Assembly (NCBI GenBank): GCA_014529385.2
Contig: CM043944.1
Span: 53,978,768 to 54,042,767 of the forward strand
DNA length: 64,000 nucleotides
Direction: 5' to 3'
Origin: Adiantum capillus-veneris
Lineage: Eukaryota; Streptophyta; Polypodiopsida; Polypodiales; Pteridaceae
A program made the position numbers and the translations under genes. Under the pieces are notes generated by a model that ran no database searches, had not been told where the DNA came from, and saw only the letters and a list, made by a program, of their open reading frames with translations. Below are positions 34,056-46,240 of this stretch, piece after piece (within the stretch, counting starts at the first letter, position 1; every line of letters begins with the position of its first letter).

Positions 34056-34499
34056 TTCAAGCTACCTTCTTGCCACAGCTCCTGGATACTCTCCCCTTCT
34101 CATAACCCTCACGTTCCCTTTTCTCTTGCATGCCTCAAAAATAACTTCTATTAATAGCCTTCCCCTCCCTTAGCAACGACGGTGTCGTCATTGCTAGGGG
34201 GCATAAAAACACCTTCTGGTAATGTGGCAAGGAAAGGCTAGAGACAGCACCAAATGTGGCGGGAGTGGGGCTGAAATTGATTGCCAAGGGCTTCTTAGAA
34301 TCTTTCCCTTCATGCTCGACACCGTTCGAAGCCTCCGCAGGCCGGTGCGAGCTGCTCTTCCCCTTCTTGCACCTTCGATCTTTGTCTGCCCACCATGCCC
34401 CCCTTTTTCCTCTTTCTTTCCCCACTAAAAATCCCTTTTTTTCATTTAATGGGCGGCCATTTAGCTTATGATCTTGGCCGGGTAGCCCTAGTGCTTCAT

Positions 34500-34870
34500 T
34501 GGGCGGCCTTAAGCTTTGTGAGGGCACCACATTTGGCATACATATTGGGCAAAGCATTGCCAAGCACAACATCTTTCTTGAGCAGCCCCTCTTGAGGCAT
34601 ATCCCACAAACAATATGCCCCATGAGACGACATTTCGAAGAAAGAGCTCAGCAAGAGCTTTTTGTGCTTTCGTAATGACACCACATTTGGTATACGCATC
34701 GGATAAAGCATTACCAAGCTTCCATAATTGTTGACCTAAGCAATGTCGAGCTTCCATTTTTGCCTACCGAGCACATCCAGCTACCAATGCACTGCAAGTG
34801 ATGACATTTTGGACAAGATTCTCCTTGAGCACTTATTCTACTACATTCAAAACCTTGGCTCCCAGATGGC
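34500..34870 (-). pseudogene. PPR gene relic, second locus
   Basis: Reads leftward: LVQNVITCSALVAGCAR, then LGNALSDAYTKCGVITKAQK, FLRNVVSWGILFVGYAS, and after a frameshift VVLGNALPNMYAKCGAL. These are consecutive plant P-L-S repeats with linker texture seen in organellar RNA editing factors. Broken by stops (for example after VVE) and frame changes. The similar wording to 23330-24030 suggests both derive from one PPR subfamily. Confidence 0.75.
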
Positions 34871-35269
34871 ACACCGATCGAGTGGACCAGACTGGTACGG
34901 AGCCCCCGGTGAAATTTAATCTGGCATTATCTTGATAACCGTGACTCCAATCACTGATCTAAAAATATTGACGTGCTCCACAAAGTCAGCACTTCAGGCC
35001 CATGCATTCATTTCATCTATGTCACCGTAGTTGCAGTTGCCCAATCCGGTATGGATCTACAATTGACTCAAACTTCAAACTGCCATAACTTTTTCACCTT
35101 AGCTCCAATCGATGAGCCGTAAAGATAGGCTAATAGAGCACTTCAAGCACTGCAATTCTAGATCATAAACTACCATCTGTGCTCACTTCAAGCATACTCC
35201 TTTTTAACATCATTAAAGCATCTGTTGGCCCTTTAAAGCCGCATCTGGCATGCATTCAGCATTAAACTT

Positions 35270-38200
35270 GGCATGTTACTAAGTCCTGAACAATGTTCAT
35301 TAATCAAGTAAGCTTAAAATAAGCTTGACGTGCATTTTTATAATATCTTTCTTAGCATGGAAGCGGAGCAGCATGACATCCATACCTGGAAATAACATCC
35401 TCAAGCAAGAACTTGCATACAGAACTGGTAGCTTTGGTACGCAAAGCTCTGCCTTCTACCTGATTAGTAAGATCTTCTCTGGCAAGAACAATATACCGCA
35501 TCTACCAAATACCTACTGGCATGGTAATCATGTCCACCACCCACTTGTACTGCATAGCCAGTGGATAGGTAGGATGCAATCTACCTCGATGTCGCACATT
35601 AGAATATTGTTGGCATATTAAGCATGTCTCCACAAACTGATCCACATCTTTATACATACCTTCCCACCAGTAATGATCCTTAATCTTGACAAAAGCTGCC
35701 TAGACCCCTCTGTGTCCAGCCCATAAAATTTCATGAAATTCTTTGATAACTTGCTATTGAGTGGCTTTATCACAAACAACCCATTGCGGTACCCCTCTAG
35801 AGCAATTTGGTTGTTTCCATAAATGTCCATCCTTCACAAAATAACCGTAAGCCTTCTTTCTAATCCTTTTATACTCTTGATCCGTCCACCCTTCATGCTT
35901 AGTAAGAGTGTTAAGGTAGTGATTGATCAAAAGCCACTCTCCATCATAAAACTCCTCAAAAATACCTCAAAAATATGAACAATATTTCCACAGTTTGCAT
36001 GTAGATAAGAAGATGTATAAAACTTCAAGCCAACATCATCACTTGTGGTCAGCATCTCTTCTTCATCTTCAAACCTAGATCTTGATAACATATCTGCAAC
36101 AAGATTATCTCTTCCTACAATATGACAAAATTTAGAGTTAAGAGACTTAATATAGGCTATCAATCGCAGCATAGCAATATCCAGAGTAGACCAATTTGGA
36201 ATCATCCCTATCAGTGGCAAGCAATTTGTCTCTACCACAACTGAAGCTCCAATAAAGTATTCTTTATTAGACCTTAGAGTAGTAGCAACGTCCCAAAGTT
36301 CTCGCTTAACTTGTGGGTAGCCTCTTTGGCGAGCATTGAGCACTTTTGCTCCAAATCAAACTACATACATGTGCCCTTCTTCATCATCCTGACCTATAGC
36401 CCATACAATACCTATCGGGCTAGTGTCAATTGTTAAAATTATTGGCCTTCCGCATTTGTAGTCGACTTTCCTCAAGGTCGGAGCCTCAAGAAGCATCTTC
36501 GTTAATTTCTTGATAGCCTATGTGTGAACTTCTTCCCAAACAAATCTTTTACCTTTTCTCAGCAGTTGATAAAGCATTCTGCAACATGAGAAAAATTTGG
36601 CAGCCAAATAAGATAGAATACACATGCACCAAGAGACCGACGAACTTCAGTAACCGAAGAGCACGTTTCCTTCATCTTTTGAATAGCTTCAACTTTAGCC
36701 GGACTCGGCCTTCTACCTTTTGGACTGCACATATGCCCCACAATTAGAACCGCTTTAGCACCAAAAGTTGATTTTTGCCCTAAAAGTGTTAAGTTAACTT
36801 CTTCAAGCCTGGAAAAAATAGCATCACAGTCAACAATATGTTGAGCAACAAACTATCGGCACCCCCTCTGATCTTTTACCTCATCTTTTGAGCCTTCCTC
36901 ATATCCTTTAATTGGTAGATCATCAATGAAAGGCATAGTAACATGAGGGATAAAGTCCCTTAATACCTTATTCATGTCATTCATCACATGAGCTACATAA
37001 TTAGTAGCACTCTGTGGAAGAGTGCACATCCTTACCAGCTCGAGAGGTGTACGCATCGTAGTAAGATCCCTGCTCTCTAAAGCTAACTGAAATTGATCAT
37101 ATCCAGAGTAAAGATCACCCATAGAGTAAATTGATCTACCTACAAAGGACTCAGCAAATTGATCCACAATTGGGCCAGTACCCACATTGCGGATTGCTAC
37201 CTTGTTAATCGACTGCATATCCTGTATGAACCTTAAAGTACCATTTTTCTTTGGAACAGTGAACTATCGATTGGAGTATGGCACACATGATGGCTCCAAA
37301 TTGCCATTTGTATCTTCTCATTAAGCAAATTGATAAGCTTTGGCAAGTGAGCTTTAGGAGCTGGAATGGGACGTAAGCTCCATTGCATGTGAGGAACAGT
37401 GAATATAACCATAGGTGAAATAACACTTGGATCCACACACCTAATCTCACTTGGCTCAAAAGCAAAAGCTTTACTGTGTTTTTTGAGTATACCTTGAAAA
37501 CACTTGATTTCCTCTTCGTTGAGAAAACCATCTTCTCCAACCTTCAGCTGCAGCAATGTCTCCTTAGTGAATTTATGCCCAATGTTCTTTGGATTCCTGG
37601 GCATAGGCTATTGAGAAGCTTCTTTAATCACCCCATCACTTCCTTCTGGTAGAGGTGTATCCACTAGTCTCACTTTCTTTGCAACTATCTTGTACTTTGT
37701 CTCTACCTTTGCTTCAACTACTTTACCCAAATCATGTCTCGTATATGTCCAGCTCTTCATACATGTTCATTGAGTGCACTTTGACAACTTCAGTTCCTCT
37801 TTGTAATCTGTTTTGCCTGATATCTGACATAGTGTCAACATAAGAAATCTCTTTGAAAATTCTTGAAATCACATCATCTGGTTCAAGCATATCACATCCC
37901 TACAATTCCGTTTGAATACTTCCGTTTGAATACTCAAAACATATTGTTTCTCCCACTTAGGTAAATCATTAGATTTTATGTAAGATATTGAACCCTCAGA
38001 TGTCAATCCTAAAAATCCTAAAGAGAAGGTTTCTCTTTGCAAGAACCTCTCCTCACTTGTACCACCATAGTCCCGCTTTATAGTGGCATCCCAAGAAAAT
38101 CCTGAGCAAATCTTTGTTCTTTGAGCTCTCTGCATATCTTTGGCATTGGATGATCACATAAACTATCTTTTTTCCTGGCATGGTCAACACATACAATTAA

Positions 38201-39055
38201 AAATTGAACCGCTTTCTTACCATCTCGGCTTCGAACCCGCTAGTATAGGGTGAGCCATCATCAAGAACCTTGGTTTCCATTCGCACAGCCGTAATGTAGG
38301 GATATCCTAAGATCAGTGGGTAGAAGGAATGCTCCTGTATAAAGAAGTTTTGCTCATCACAGACATCCCCAATAGTTACCTTGACATTTTCACATGCACC
38401 TTAAAGATTGCCTAGAAGCATGTTGGCAGCTCGAATCCACCACCCGTGGTCCACATCAATAGGCCACTTCCCCTTCTGGTGCAAATTCTTCGCCATCAGA
38501 TTGATTTCTGAACCATGGTCTATAAGGGCTAAGATCGGCTCCTCAATGTCGCCAAGCTTTACCACAGTCTTAGTCGTTGCTCTTGCCCAATGAATCCTTG
38601 AAAAGTGACTCTTGGGTATAGTTTCTTCATCTTCCCCGTCATTAAAATGCATGTTTCTTACCTCAGGTACAATCGGGTTTGAAACCACCACAGGTTTTTT
38701 GACTTTTCTTCTTCAAGATCTGCTAAATATTCTTCATAATCATCCTAAATTGCTTCAATCTGTTGAACCACTTGACTCTTAACTGATTCTGGCTCTTAAT
38801 CACTCGTATCTGTCGCTTCCTTTTTATAATGTCAATGAGCTCCTCATGGAACTCGTGCTTGGCAATTCCCAGAATATCCCCCAATGTGAGCTCCACTTTA
38901 CTACTCAGGATACGCTCTTCAAAAACCTTCTTCAGATCTGTAGCCAATTCAATATTAGATTCAAGTTTATATGACGGGCTTAGGAGCAGGCTCTTCCTCT
39001 TTCTTGTTGTTGGATCTCGTGGGTCCCTCTCACTCATGTCGTTGAGTGTTCCCAT
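35270..39055 (-). pseudogene. Ty3/gypsy gag-PR-RT-RH-INT relic
   Basis: Reads leftward. The Gag start MSERDPRDPTTRKRK is at 39037. Protease ALIDHGSEINLM at about 38530-38490 has D-H-G in place of D-S/T-G. The RT entry is at 37604-37233, the RT core at 37218-36853 (MGDLYSGYDQFQL, FIDDLPIKG) and the connection at 36741-36559. RNase H spans 36343-35927, with ETNCLPL and RDNLVADMLSR. The integrase zinc finger (H..GHRG, then CLICQQ) is at about 35750-35600, and WVVDMITMPVG then DLTNQVEGRALR extend to about 35380. The order PR-RT-RH-INT marks Ty3/gypsy. Gag is very short, so internal loss is likely, and many frames are broken. The C-terminal INT and 3' end are missing. Confidence 0.8.
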
Positions 39056-39690
39056 TTATCTCCACACACAAGTACATATCTTACTCAATGAATGTCATAT
39101 TTCTCGATATCATTATATGAGACATATTCCATGTGTGGAGGATATGAATCTCTTAGACCGACACTAGAGCTTGTTTCCCTAATTATGTGCCCCGATAGAG
39201 TCCCTAGGTGCTGGTCAAATCCGTTTAACATACCATTTTGAGCACGTCATATCAGAAAAAATTTGGCCAAAAATTGTCCGATACCTAGTACGACTTGCTA
39301 AGGTTACAAGTATTGCTGCTGAACATTAACGGATGGTTGATTATGCATATAGCAAGGCTATGTGTTGTTAAATGAAAATGTTTCATTGTTGGTACCTAGA
39401 TGTGATTATTTTTCACATTCTACTATGGTCCAACTTTTAGCAAGGTTTTCAAGTAATTGCAAGGGGAAAATCTTTAGTTTCTTTTGTTAGAGCTATTTCC
39501 CCAATGTATTCCCTCCTCTTCCATGTGTGCTATGAGCATAACATTTTTCATAAGTATTGGCAATTATAGTCATGAAAATGTAGGTTCGGATCAGCTTTTG
39601 CTAAACTCGTGCACATTAGGTGTTATGCGCCCTAGTGTTTAGCAAAAGGCATATTTGGAGTGGCATGCATATTCATGAAATTGATAGCTT
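39015..39690 (-). repeat. Gypsy 5' leader, partner of 30795-31490
   Basis: Directly upstream of the gag start at 39037 on the minus strand. Part of it (39661-39780) is also repeated directly at 39941-40028. Confidence 0.65.
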
Positions 39691-40028
39691 ATGAAAAAAT
39701 TCACACCAAAGGTGCAATATCTTTATGGAAATTCTTGTGGGTCTACCAATAATCGTACGATGTCATGGCTAGATATGGGTGCTTGTAGTAGATAAGGTGA
39801 CTAAACATTTTAAAGTTTATCCACTTCACTATTCAATCTCTAAAGTTAACCAAGTTGGTTGTTCATAATCTATCTCAATTATATAATGTACTTTGTAGTA
39901 TTGGGAGTAATTGTGACCCATGTTTTGGAGCAGCATGCAAAAATTCATGAAATTAATAGCTTTGAAGCATTCCACACCAAACCTTTATAGAAATTATTGT
40001 GGGTCTACCAATCACCAAACAAGGTCAT

Positions 40029-40418
40029 TGTTAGGGGCTCACAGCCCTAACAAGTAATAAGTACAAGAAACATGCACTGCAGGAGAAAGAGAAGATAGTA
40101 TACTGCACATTAAGTCACAAAATTGCAAAGCATGTGAATAATAAACACCATGATTGAGAGAAATAAGGTATTGCTTCATTGTGTATTCATCATCATCATC
40201 AGATTACAAGTCCGAAACAGTAATATGACTACAAGAAGACTACAAACTGCTCGTTGGTTACATCCAAAAACTGCTACATGCCATAAGACAATTTAGGTAT
40301 TTCAAACTACCTAAGCATTAGGCAGTTGTGTAAACATGCCCCTAAGGTTTAAAACTAAGACCTTAGTTACGCTCCAAAAAGATAATTACCCTAACACATT
40401 AGGGTAATTACCCTAACA
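40029..40418 (-). repeat. Candidate LTR (390 bp)
   Basis: Ends are TGTTAGGG...CCTAACA when read on the minus strand, an inverted TGTTAG/CTAACA pair. Its position, right after the extra ORF (40430-42768) and before the leader of the gypsy at 39055, fits an LTR. No second copy is in the window and no clear primer site or purine tract was seen, so this is tentative. Confidence 0.4.
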
Positions 40419-40429
40419 CATTAGGCATT

Positions 40430-42768
40430 AACACCTGGCACAACTAGTAGGCAATGTTTATCAAACATTGTGAGAACCCATCTCTTGATAAGAAATATCA
40501 ACATCAACATGATCTTTAGCTTTAGTCTGCTTTTACTTTGTACTTTCTCTTTAGTTATAGTTGCCTTGCCATCTCCACCAAGTCTTGTATCCACTTTAGC
40601 TTCAGTTGCTTCCTTTGTAACCTCAGTATTTTCCTTACTGAGTATATCCTCAAGAATAATCATAGTACTAGATCTTTAAGTTGACGTTGTCCACCTGCAT
40701 CTTTTGCCTCTTCATCTGCAACTTTAATTGTAACTACATCTTCAGTTGACTGGATCTGAACTTTAGTTTCAATTGTATCCAACATTGTAGTGTCACTCTG
40801 AGTATGCAATTGTTCAGATTGATGATGTTTCTATTGGTCCAATTGCTTCTGCAATTGCTCATACTGTTGCTTCAGTTCATCATACTGCCTCTGCACTGAC
40901 AAGTTCTCCTCCTTTGCTTCTTCTACTGCTGCAAAGATTTGATATGGATTATTGACCACATCATACATTCTAATTTTAATTTTCTCCCAAAGACCTTTCA
41001 GATCGTCCCTCATTTCAGCCTTCATCTTCTCCATGTCACCTGAAGCCAGATACCAGCCCTCCACATCTAGCTCTTCCTCTAACATTTTTCTAATCTACTC
41101 TTCCACCTTTCTACATGTTGTAACTCTGTTCCACAAAACCCTGTTACTGCTTTCCAAATTAGCGTTCAAAGTAGTCATTTTAGTCAATTGAGCGTGCAAG
41201 ACATTAAGCCACTCATTCCTCCACTCATCAATTTTAGTTGAACTTTTCTATTTGTATACTACCAATTGCTTATAGGAGGCGAACTCCTATTGCATTAGTT
41301 CATGGCTTTCAGTCAACTCTTTAACTTTCCTCTGTAAAACTTCCTCTTCAGTCTGAACTTTCTTTTCCTTCAATGCTTCCTCCGTAATCTGCTCCAATTC
41401 ACTGTGCAAGTTTCTTATTATCCCTCTTCAATAAAGTAAAATCCATTGTCTGTTGTTCCAATATTCTTTGACTACACCAATTGCATTTTGCACCTCATTG
41501 AAAGATACATTTGGAAAGTTAGCCTTATGTATGCCAGGCTTTTCAACTGCAGATTCCCCAACTGTGATGATAGGTACCTCCCCTATAAGTTTTCCCTTTA
41601 GCTTTCTGATTCTAAAACCTATTTTGGCTGACATAGGTACTTCAGGTCTTTCACTTGGCTTTGCTCCAGATTCAAGAAGCAAATCCCCAAATTCCTTGTC
41701 CAAATTTACGTGAACTGCTTCTAGAGATTCCTTTTTTGAATATCCTACAGACACCAGATTTTCCACATCCTTTGTCATCTGCAGGGTCTTATTTTCTTGA
41801 TGCATTTTTTGTCCTTTTTATTTCCTAGGTACAGATTGTGAATCTTCAATTAACTATCCTAGCACTAGGAAACTCTTTCCCTGCAAAATACTCTTGTTGT
41901 TTACATACTAAAAAATTGCTACCAAATATGGTCTTAGTTTTATTGTTTATCCTTTCTTTTCTGCTTGGTGTAGATTTTAAACTTAATTTTATCAAATAGG
42001 ATGTTTGTCCATCCAATCTGCCTGCCAGTCTAAGCTGCTAACAATATACCATAATTTTCCCTGCTTATATACTCTGACTTTACTAGCAAAAATATCATCT
42101 CGATAAACCATTCCATCTGCTACAATCTCACCTGATTCTTCATTCCTGACAACTGATAGTCGTGCCTCCCACCGTGAGACTATCCAAATACCTTTGTCAT
42201 GTCCTTCTCAGTTGCTTTACTGGCCTCATTATCTTCTGGAGTGGGTCAACACCTGTGCAATCAATTCTTCAGTCAAATAGTCATCTGCAAAGATATGTCC
42301 ATCATTTGCCTGCAAATACTTTAAGTATACCATTGGCATTTGATTCTGCCTCCAACTCATCCATTGTAACCTTGAAAATTTAAGTAACCCTATTTTCTGC
42401 AACCATGGAATATTCTCCTCATTTTCCACCAAATCATACCTGAAGTCCAAGAAGGTGTACTCTGGGATCACTTCCTCCTTTGAAGGTGGTAATGCCTTGA
42501 TTGGTGTAAGCATTTTTGGCTCATCCTCCTCACTAGAATCATCCACCATAGCTCTTTGATATCAAGTTTTGTGCAAAGGTCGTAGCGTGACAAAGAGCTC
42601 ATCATATTCCATCCTTGAGTCAGATCCCGCGCCCATAGATGTGTTGTGGAAGCTCGAAATGTTGCAGCAAGTAGGAAAACCCAGCGAGGAAGAAAAACAC
42701 AACGAAGAAAAATTCTTAGCACTTCTCAAAATGATGTCCTCTTCCACTACCTCGCATGCATAAGACAT
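40430..42768 (-). pseudogene. Long coiled-coil extra ORF downstream of gypsy integrase
   Basis: Reads leftward for about 770 codons in coding-like sequence broken by a few stops and shifts. From the N-terminus: a block at 42549-42229 with acidic start VDDSSEEDEPKML; a stretch near 42200-42000 with SVVRNEESGEIVADGMVYRD; 41805-41428 with VPMSAKIGFRIRKLKGKL. A Glu/Gln/Lys-rich coiled coil follows at about 41400-40820 (QRQYDELKQQYEQLQKQL), then a Lys/Glu tail. In the coiled coil the interruptions are TAG codons, consistent with decay of CAG (Gln). Same strand as, and just after, the integrase end, so probably an additional ORF between pol and the 3' LTR. Function unknown; env-like and movement-like roles cannot be judged. 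Confidence 0.5.
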
Positions 42769-42839
42769 CTCTATCCCACTAACATCATTAATTTGATGCT
42801 CTACTCAAGGACCCTTTATTTCTCCAAAAAAAGGTTTAA

Positions 42840-43330
42840 GTCAAAAACCACTCACTGGCTTGGCAATTACCTATCCCGAATCATCGACCAAAATAAAAGT
42901 ATTAGGTCCACTAGACCTAACTATTTCGAATGGTCCTACAAACCTCAGTTTTAATTTGCCAAGTCTTGGTCCTAGCTTAATGTTGTAAACCATCACCCAA
43001 TCTTCTGCATAAAAAATCTTGAACTTGATCCAAGCTTGCCATTTTTGTTGGATAACCTCTGTAATATACATGCTTTGAATTCTATCCTCTTCCACTTTCA
43101 ATAGTCCTTCCTTTTTGCAGTTTATTGACTCTTCAGAAGATAGTTTCTATTGAACTACAACCCTGAGGCTTGGTACTAAAAACTCCATAGGAACTACTGC
43201 TTCCAATCCATACATCAACTTGAATGGTGTCATGCATGTAGTCACCTTAAATGTTGTCCTAAAAACCCAAAGTGTTGAATCCAACTTCTCATCCCAATCT
43301 ATCATGTTCTAATTCACCAACTTCCTAATT
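42840..43330 (-). pseudogene. Gypsy integrase C-terminal relic
   Basis: Reads leftward: WDEKLDSTLWVFRTT, TPFKLMYGLEAVVPMEF and LVPSLR (the end of the integrase core). After a stop, IQQKWQAWIKF and LRFVGPFEIVRSSGPNTFIL follow, the GPF/Y-type C-terminal domain. Cut at 43330 by plus-strand sequence. Confidence 0.75.
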
Positions 43331-43681
43331 AATAGAGATTACTATACACCTGATCCGGAGCTAGTTTGGGTACCCCAAGGAGAACAACCTTTACCGCTTA
43401 GCTCAAACATAGAAAAACCAAATATTGAAGCTTCTTGCTCTTCATGTAGTTCATATACAAACATACAAGCTTCGACACAACCTGCACCTACCATTGTAAA
43501 TATCCATACAAACAAGAAAGAATTTGCACCTCTCGTTGTAAGTTCACCACCTACAACAACGTTGCAAGTAAAATCATGGAAGAGTACCTTACCACTCTTG
43601 CAACTAGATGAAACGCCTAAGGTGGTCAAAAACTATTGGTCAAAGTCTTCACCTATAACAACTTGGAACAATTGGTTTTAA
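43331..43681 (+). pseudogene. C-terminal tail of a retroelement polyprotein
   Basis: Open without interruption from the left junction to TAA at 43679-43681 (about 116 codons). It is Ser/Thr/Pro-rich (PDPELVWVPQGEQPLPL near the start, ITTWNNWF at the end), with no recognised domain. It is followed after 50 bp by a purine tract and an LTR-like start, so it is read as the end of a gypsy-like pol. Truncated on the left. Confidence 0.4.
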
Positions 43682-43719
43682 AAGGTGACGACATCGTTCC
43701 AAAAGGTATGGTCTACCCA

Positions 43720-43732
43720 AGGAAGGGGGGAG
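43720..43732 (+). other. Polypurine tract
   Basis: AAGGAAGGGGGGAG immediately before TGTTTGCTGAC, the presumed LTR start. Confidence 0.55.
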
Positions 43733-45060
43733 TGTTTGCTGACATCCATCATTCACTTGCTTCCCTCTTAACCTTTCTCCCTAACCTCTCAATCTCCCAA
43801 TCTTAGGAAATGTATATATATAGCTCTGTAGTCAAGAAAACAAAAATAAAAACGTAAAAGAGCAAGAGCCACGAAACAAAAAGCTGGAAACCTACAAATT
43901 CTAGTACATGACCCAAAAATCATAATAACACATTATGCATAAGGACACGACATTTTGACATGACCCTTACAATATTTGTACACTAACCAACATCTATCTG
44001 TGTGTACAGACATGGCTAGTACGCTAGAGTCATCCACTCCTATCTTGGGTGAGAGGTACCCTCTTTACTTTTCACAAGTGTCTCACATAGTCTACCCGAT
44101 GCTTGCCTGTGAATGGGATTTGGCAGATACGCTAGCGTGTGAGAAGAATTTTGAGGAGTTAGAATGGAGGATACGTCTCTTGACCACGATTGATCCCTAC
44201 TTAGTAGAGAGCGTCTCTCCAATTGCACAAGCTTACCCTTTTGACCAAGATGACTATACACGCCTAGTGACATTCTTAGTGAACATATGTGCATCTAATG
44301 ATGAGGAATATTTACATGGTTACACGGATGGCACGTATGGTCTCGTGGATGATGACTTTACTTTTTTCAACAATGACAAGGATAGGGGTTTAGACTTAAG
44401 GCTACCCGTCCATCTATTCAATATCCTATTCCCTTGACCCTCAAGGGAGGTGCAAATAATTAGGTTAGGATTCTTTATGTTGTTTTGACTGTGTTCAATA
44501 AAGGTCGGTGCTTCTTCCCACCACTGATGTGCCTCCTAGAGGTATTTCTTGTGTTTTCTAGTGTGTACAAGAACACGTTGTCGTTGTTGAGATTCTGAGC
44601 TTCATGCAATCCTTGTCTAGTTCATTCTTCGAATTGAGGGCGATCATCAACACAAACAGGTGTTTCCATTAGCATTACCTCTTGTCTTTTTTTAGCATCC
44701 ATGTTTGTCTGCTTTAATTGTGATTGGTACCACAATATTCAACACATTTTCTTAGTATTAAACATTAGATTCAATATAATTTTATGTCATAGTCCCTTGT
44801 CTAGGTTTATGAATCAAGCAGTCTGACTAAGCGAGTTTGACCAAGATAGATATTAGAGATCTTCTCTTAATACCAGGGGAAATGCCTTCCTAATTGTCAA
44901 TGGTTACTTAGGTTCTTAATCCAATATTATGAAGCATTGTATGTAATGTACTAGTGCTTTCTAGTGAGCTTAATCCCTCTTGACCTTTAGCTTAAGTATT
45001 ATAAAGGGAGTTTACTATTGTGCTGAGCCTCGGGAGGGTAACAATGTCAATATGACACCC
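43733..45060 (+). repeat. Candidate 3' LTR containing an ORF
   Basis: Starts TGTTTGCTGACATCC after the purine tract. A TATA box (GTATATATATAGC) is at about 43807-43819 and an AATAAA signal at about 44497. The sequence GTCAATATGACA near 45053 could be the end. The second LTR is not in the window, so length is uncertain. Confidence 0.4.
44012..44437 (+). CDS. Intact 141-residue acidic protein encoded in a candidate LTR
   Basis: ATG at 44012, about 190 bp downstream of a TATA box, starts an uninterrupted acidic frame. It includes MASTLESSTP at the N-terminus, then FSQVSHIVYPMLACEWDL, LEWRIRLLTTIDPYLVE and DKDRGLDLRLPVHLFNILFP at the C-terminus. No signal peptide or membrane segment is obvious. 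I do not recognise the family. Its intactness amid broken elements, and its Glu/Asp-rich codon texture, suggest real coding. It could be an LTR-encoded element protein, the 5' part of a Gag, or a small host gene. Confidence 0.45.
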   Translation: MASTLESSTPILGERYPLYFSQVSHIVYPMLACEWDLADTLACEKNFEELEWRIRLLTTIDPYLVESVSPIAQAYPFDQDDYTRLVTFLVNICASNDEEYLHGYTDGTYGLVDDDFTFFNNDKDRGLDLRLPVHLFNILFP

Positions 45061-45734
45061 CAAAGTTACAAAATTAAAAGGCAATGAAAAAGAAACAAAC
45101 AAAATACAAAAGTGCTAAATATGTAAAATTTTAAGCTGGAAGAGAACTCTTAGCTTGATTTGGTACTTCACTCACATGTATTGTATATGGTACTAGAGCC
45201 CTAGAGGTTTCTAGTGTGGATGCTTTTCCTTGAAAAGCAAAAAGCCCAAGGCATACAAAATAAGCACACACGTCAACAATTGAATCAATGTGAAAAAACT
45301 TTGGGGTTTCAAACAAAGGGAGTAATTCAAGTGATGATTTCATATGCAATTCCTTTTATCGTAGCTTAACTAGAAGGTCTTCTAGGTATAGCCTCTAGTC
45401 AACCCTCGAACATAAAATATTTTGCTCTCGCGATTAAATTGCTTAATTGATCCTCATGATGTACACGTCCGATTCACGATCTATAAAGCACGGCTTAAAA
45501 TACTTATTAAAAATCATATTTTGGAGTCTCGAACAATCCAAAACATCAGCATTCAAGATTGAAAAAATCACACCTTTGTACATGAATTTTTACATAGTCA
45601 CTTCCAAGACTTGCAGGGCTATGTACACATATATACATGAGGCTGGTGGGCAAGATTTTTGGCATGATTTAGTGACTTTATGCTCAGTTAAAAAATGTCT
45701 GACATAGCTTGTCAACCCCCCTTTGCCTGCTTGA
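45061..45734. other. No gene recognised
   Basis: AT-rich sequence; short open frames on both strands match nothing known to me. Confidence 0.4.
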
Positions 45735-46240
45735 TCATTCATGACAAGCAGAGGTTCCTAGGGTGAACAACTGCTGCATCTCATCCCCAGAAACCTCATT
45801 TACATCCTCAGATATTTCCACATTGTCTTCCTCTATTGATAGCATCTCATATGTCACAATTATCATCAAACGTGTCAAATACTTCTTCAATCTATAACCA
45901 TTAACACAATCTTTATGATGTGCACCACTCAAATGTGCCAACTGATATGTGCCATTATCAAAAAAAATCATGACAGTAAAAGAACCTTCCCATTTGATTT
46001 GAAACTTCTTCTAAAAGGTATTGTTTAACTTACTATTGTATCGCAACACCAAATCACCCTTTTCAACTTTCTTATCCTCCATGCATTCATTGGCTTTTAG
46101 CTGAGCCTTCTTTGACACTTCCTCATAGTAGCTCAAAGCTAAAACTCTGTCCAATTGCAAACATTGTAAATCCAATAATCTTTCCCTCCAAGCATTGTTA
46201 ACCGACAAGTCAGACATGGGAGTTAGCACTGGGCGAATAT
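45735..46240 (-). pseudogene. Gypsy integrase C-terminal domain relic, separate copy
   Basis: Reads leftward: LDRVLALSYYEEVSKKAQLK, GDLVLRYNSKLNNTF, then in the next frame FQIKWEGSFTV and DNGTYQLAHLSG with VNGYRLKKYL. This is the post-core and GPY/F-like region of gypsy integrase. It is not a continuation of 42840-43330, since both carry the C-terminal part. Confidence 0.65.

Noticed and set aside
40391-40418. Repeated CCCTAACA resembling telomere repeats
   Set aside because: Only two copies with different spacing, not TTTAGGG/CCCTAAA arrays; explained by the candidate LTR end.
43331-45060. Endogenous pararetrovirus (caulimovirid) end
   Set aside because: A purine tract and LTR-like start fit an LTR element better, and no movement, coat or RT motif of that family is visible here.
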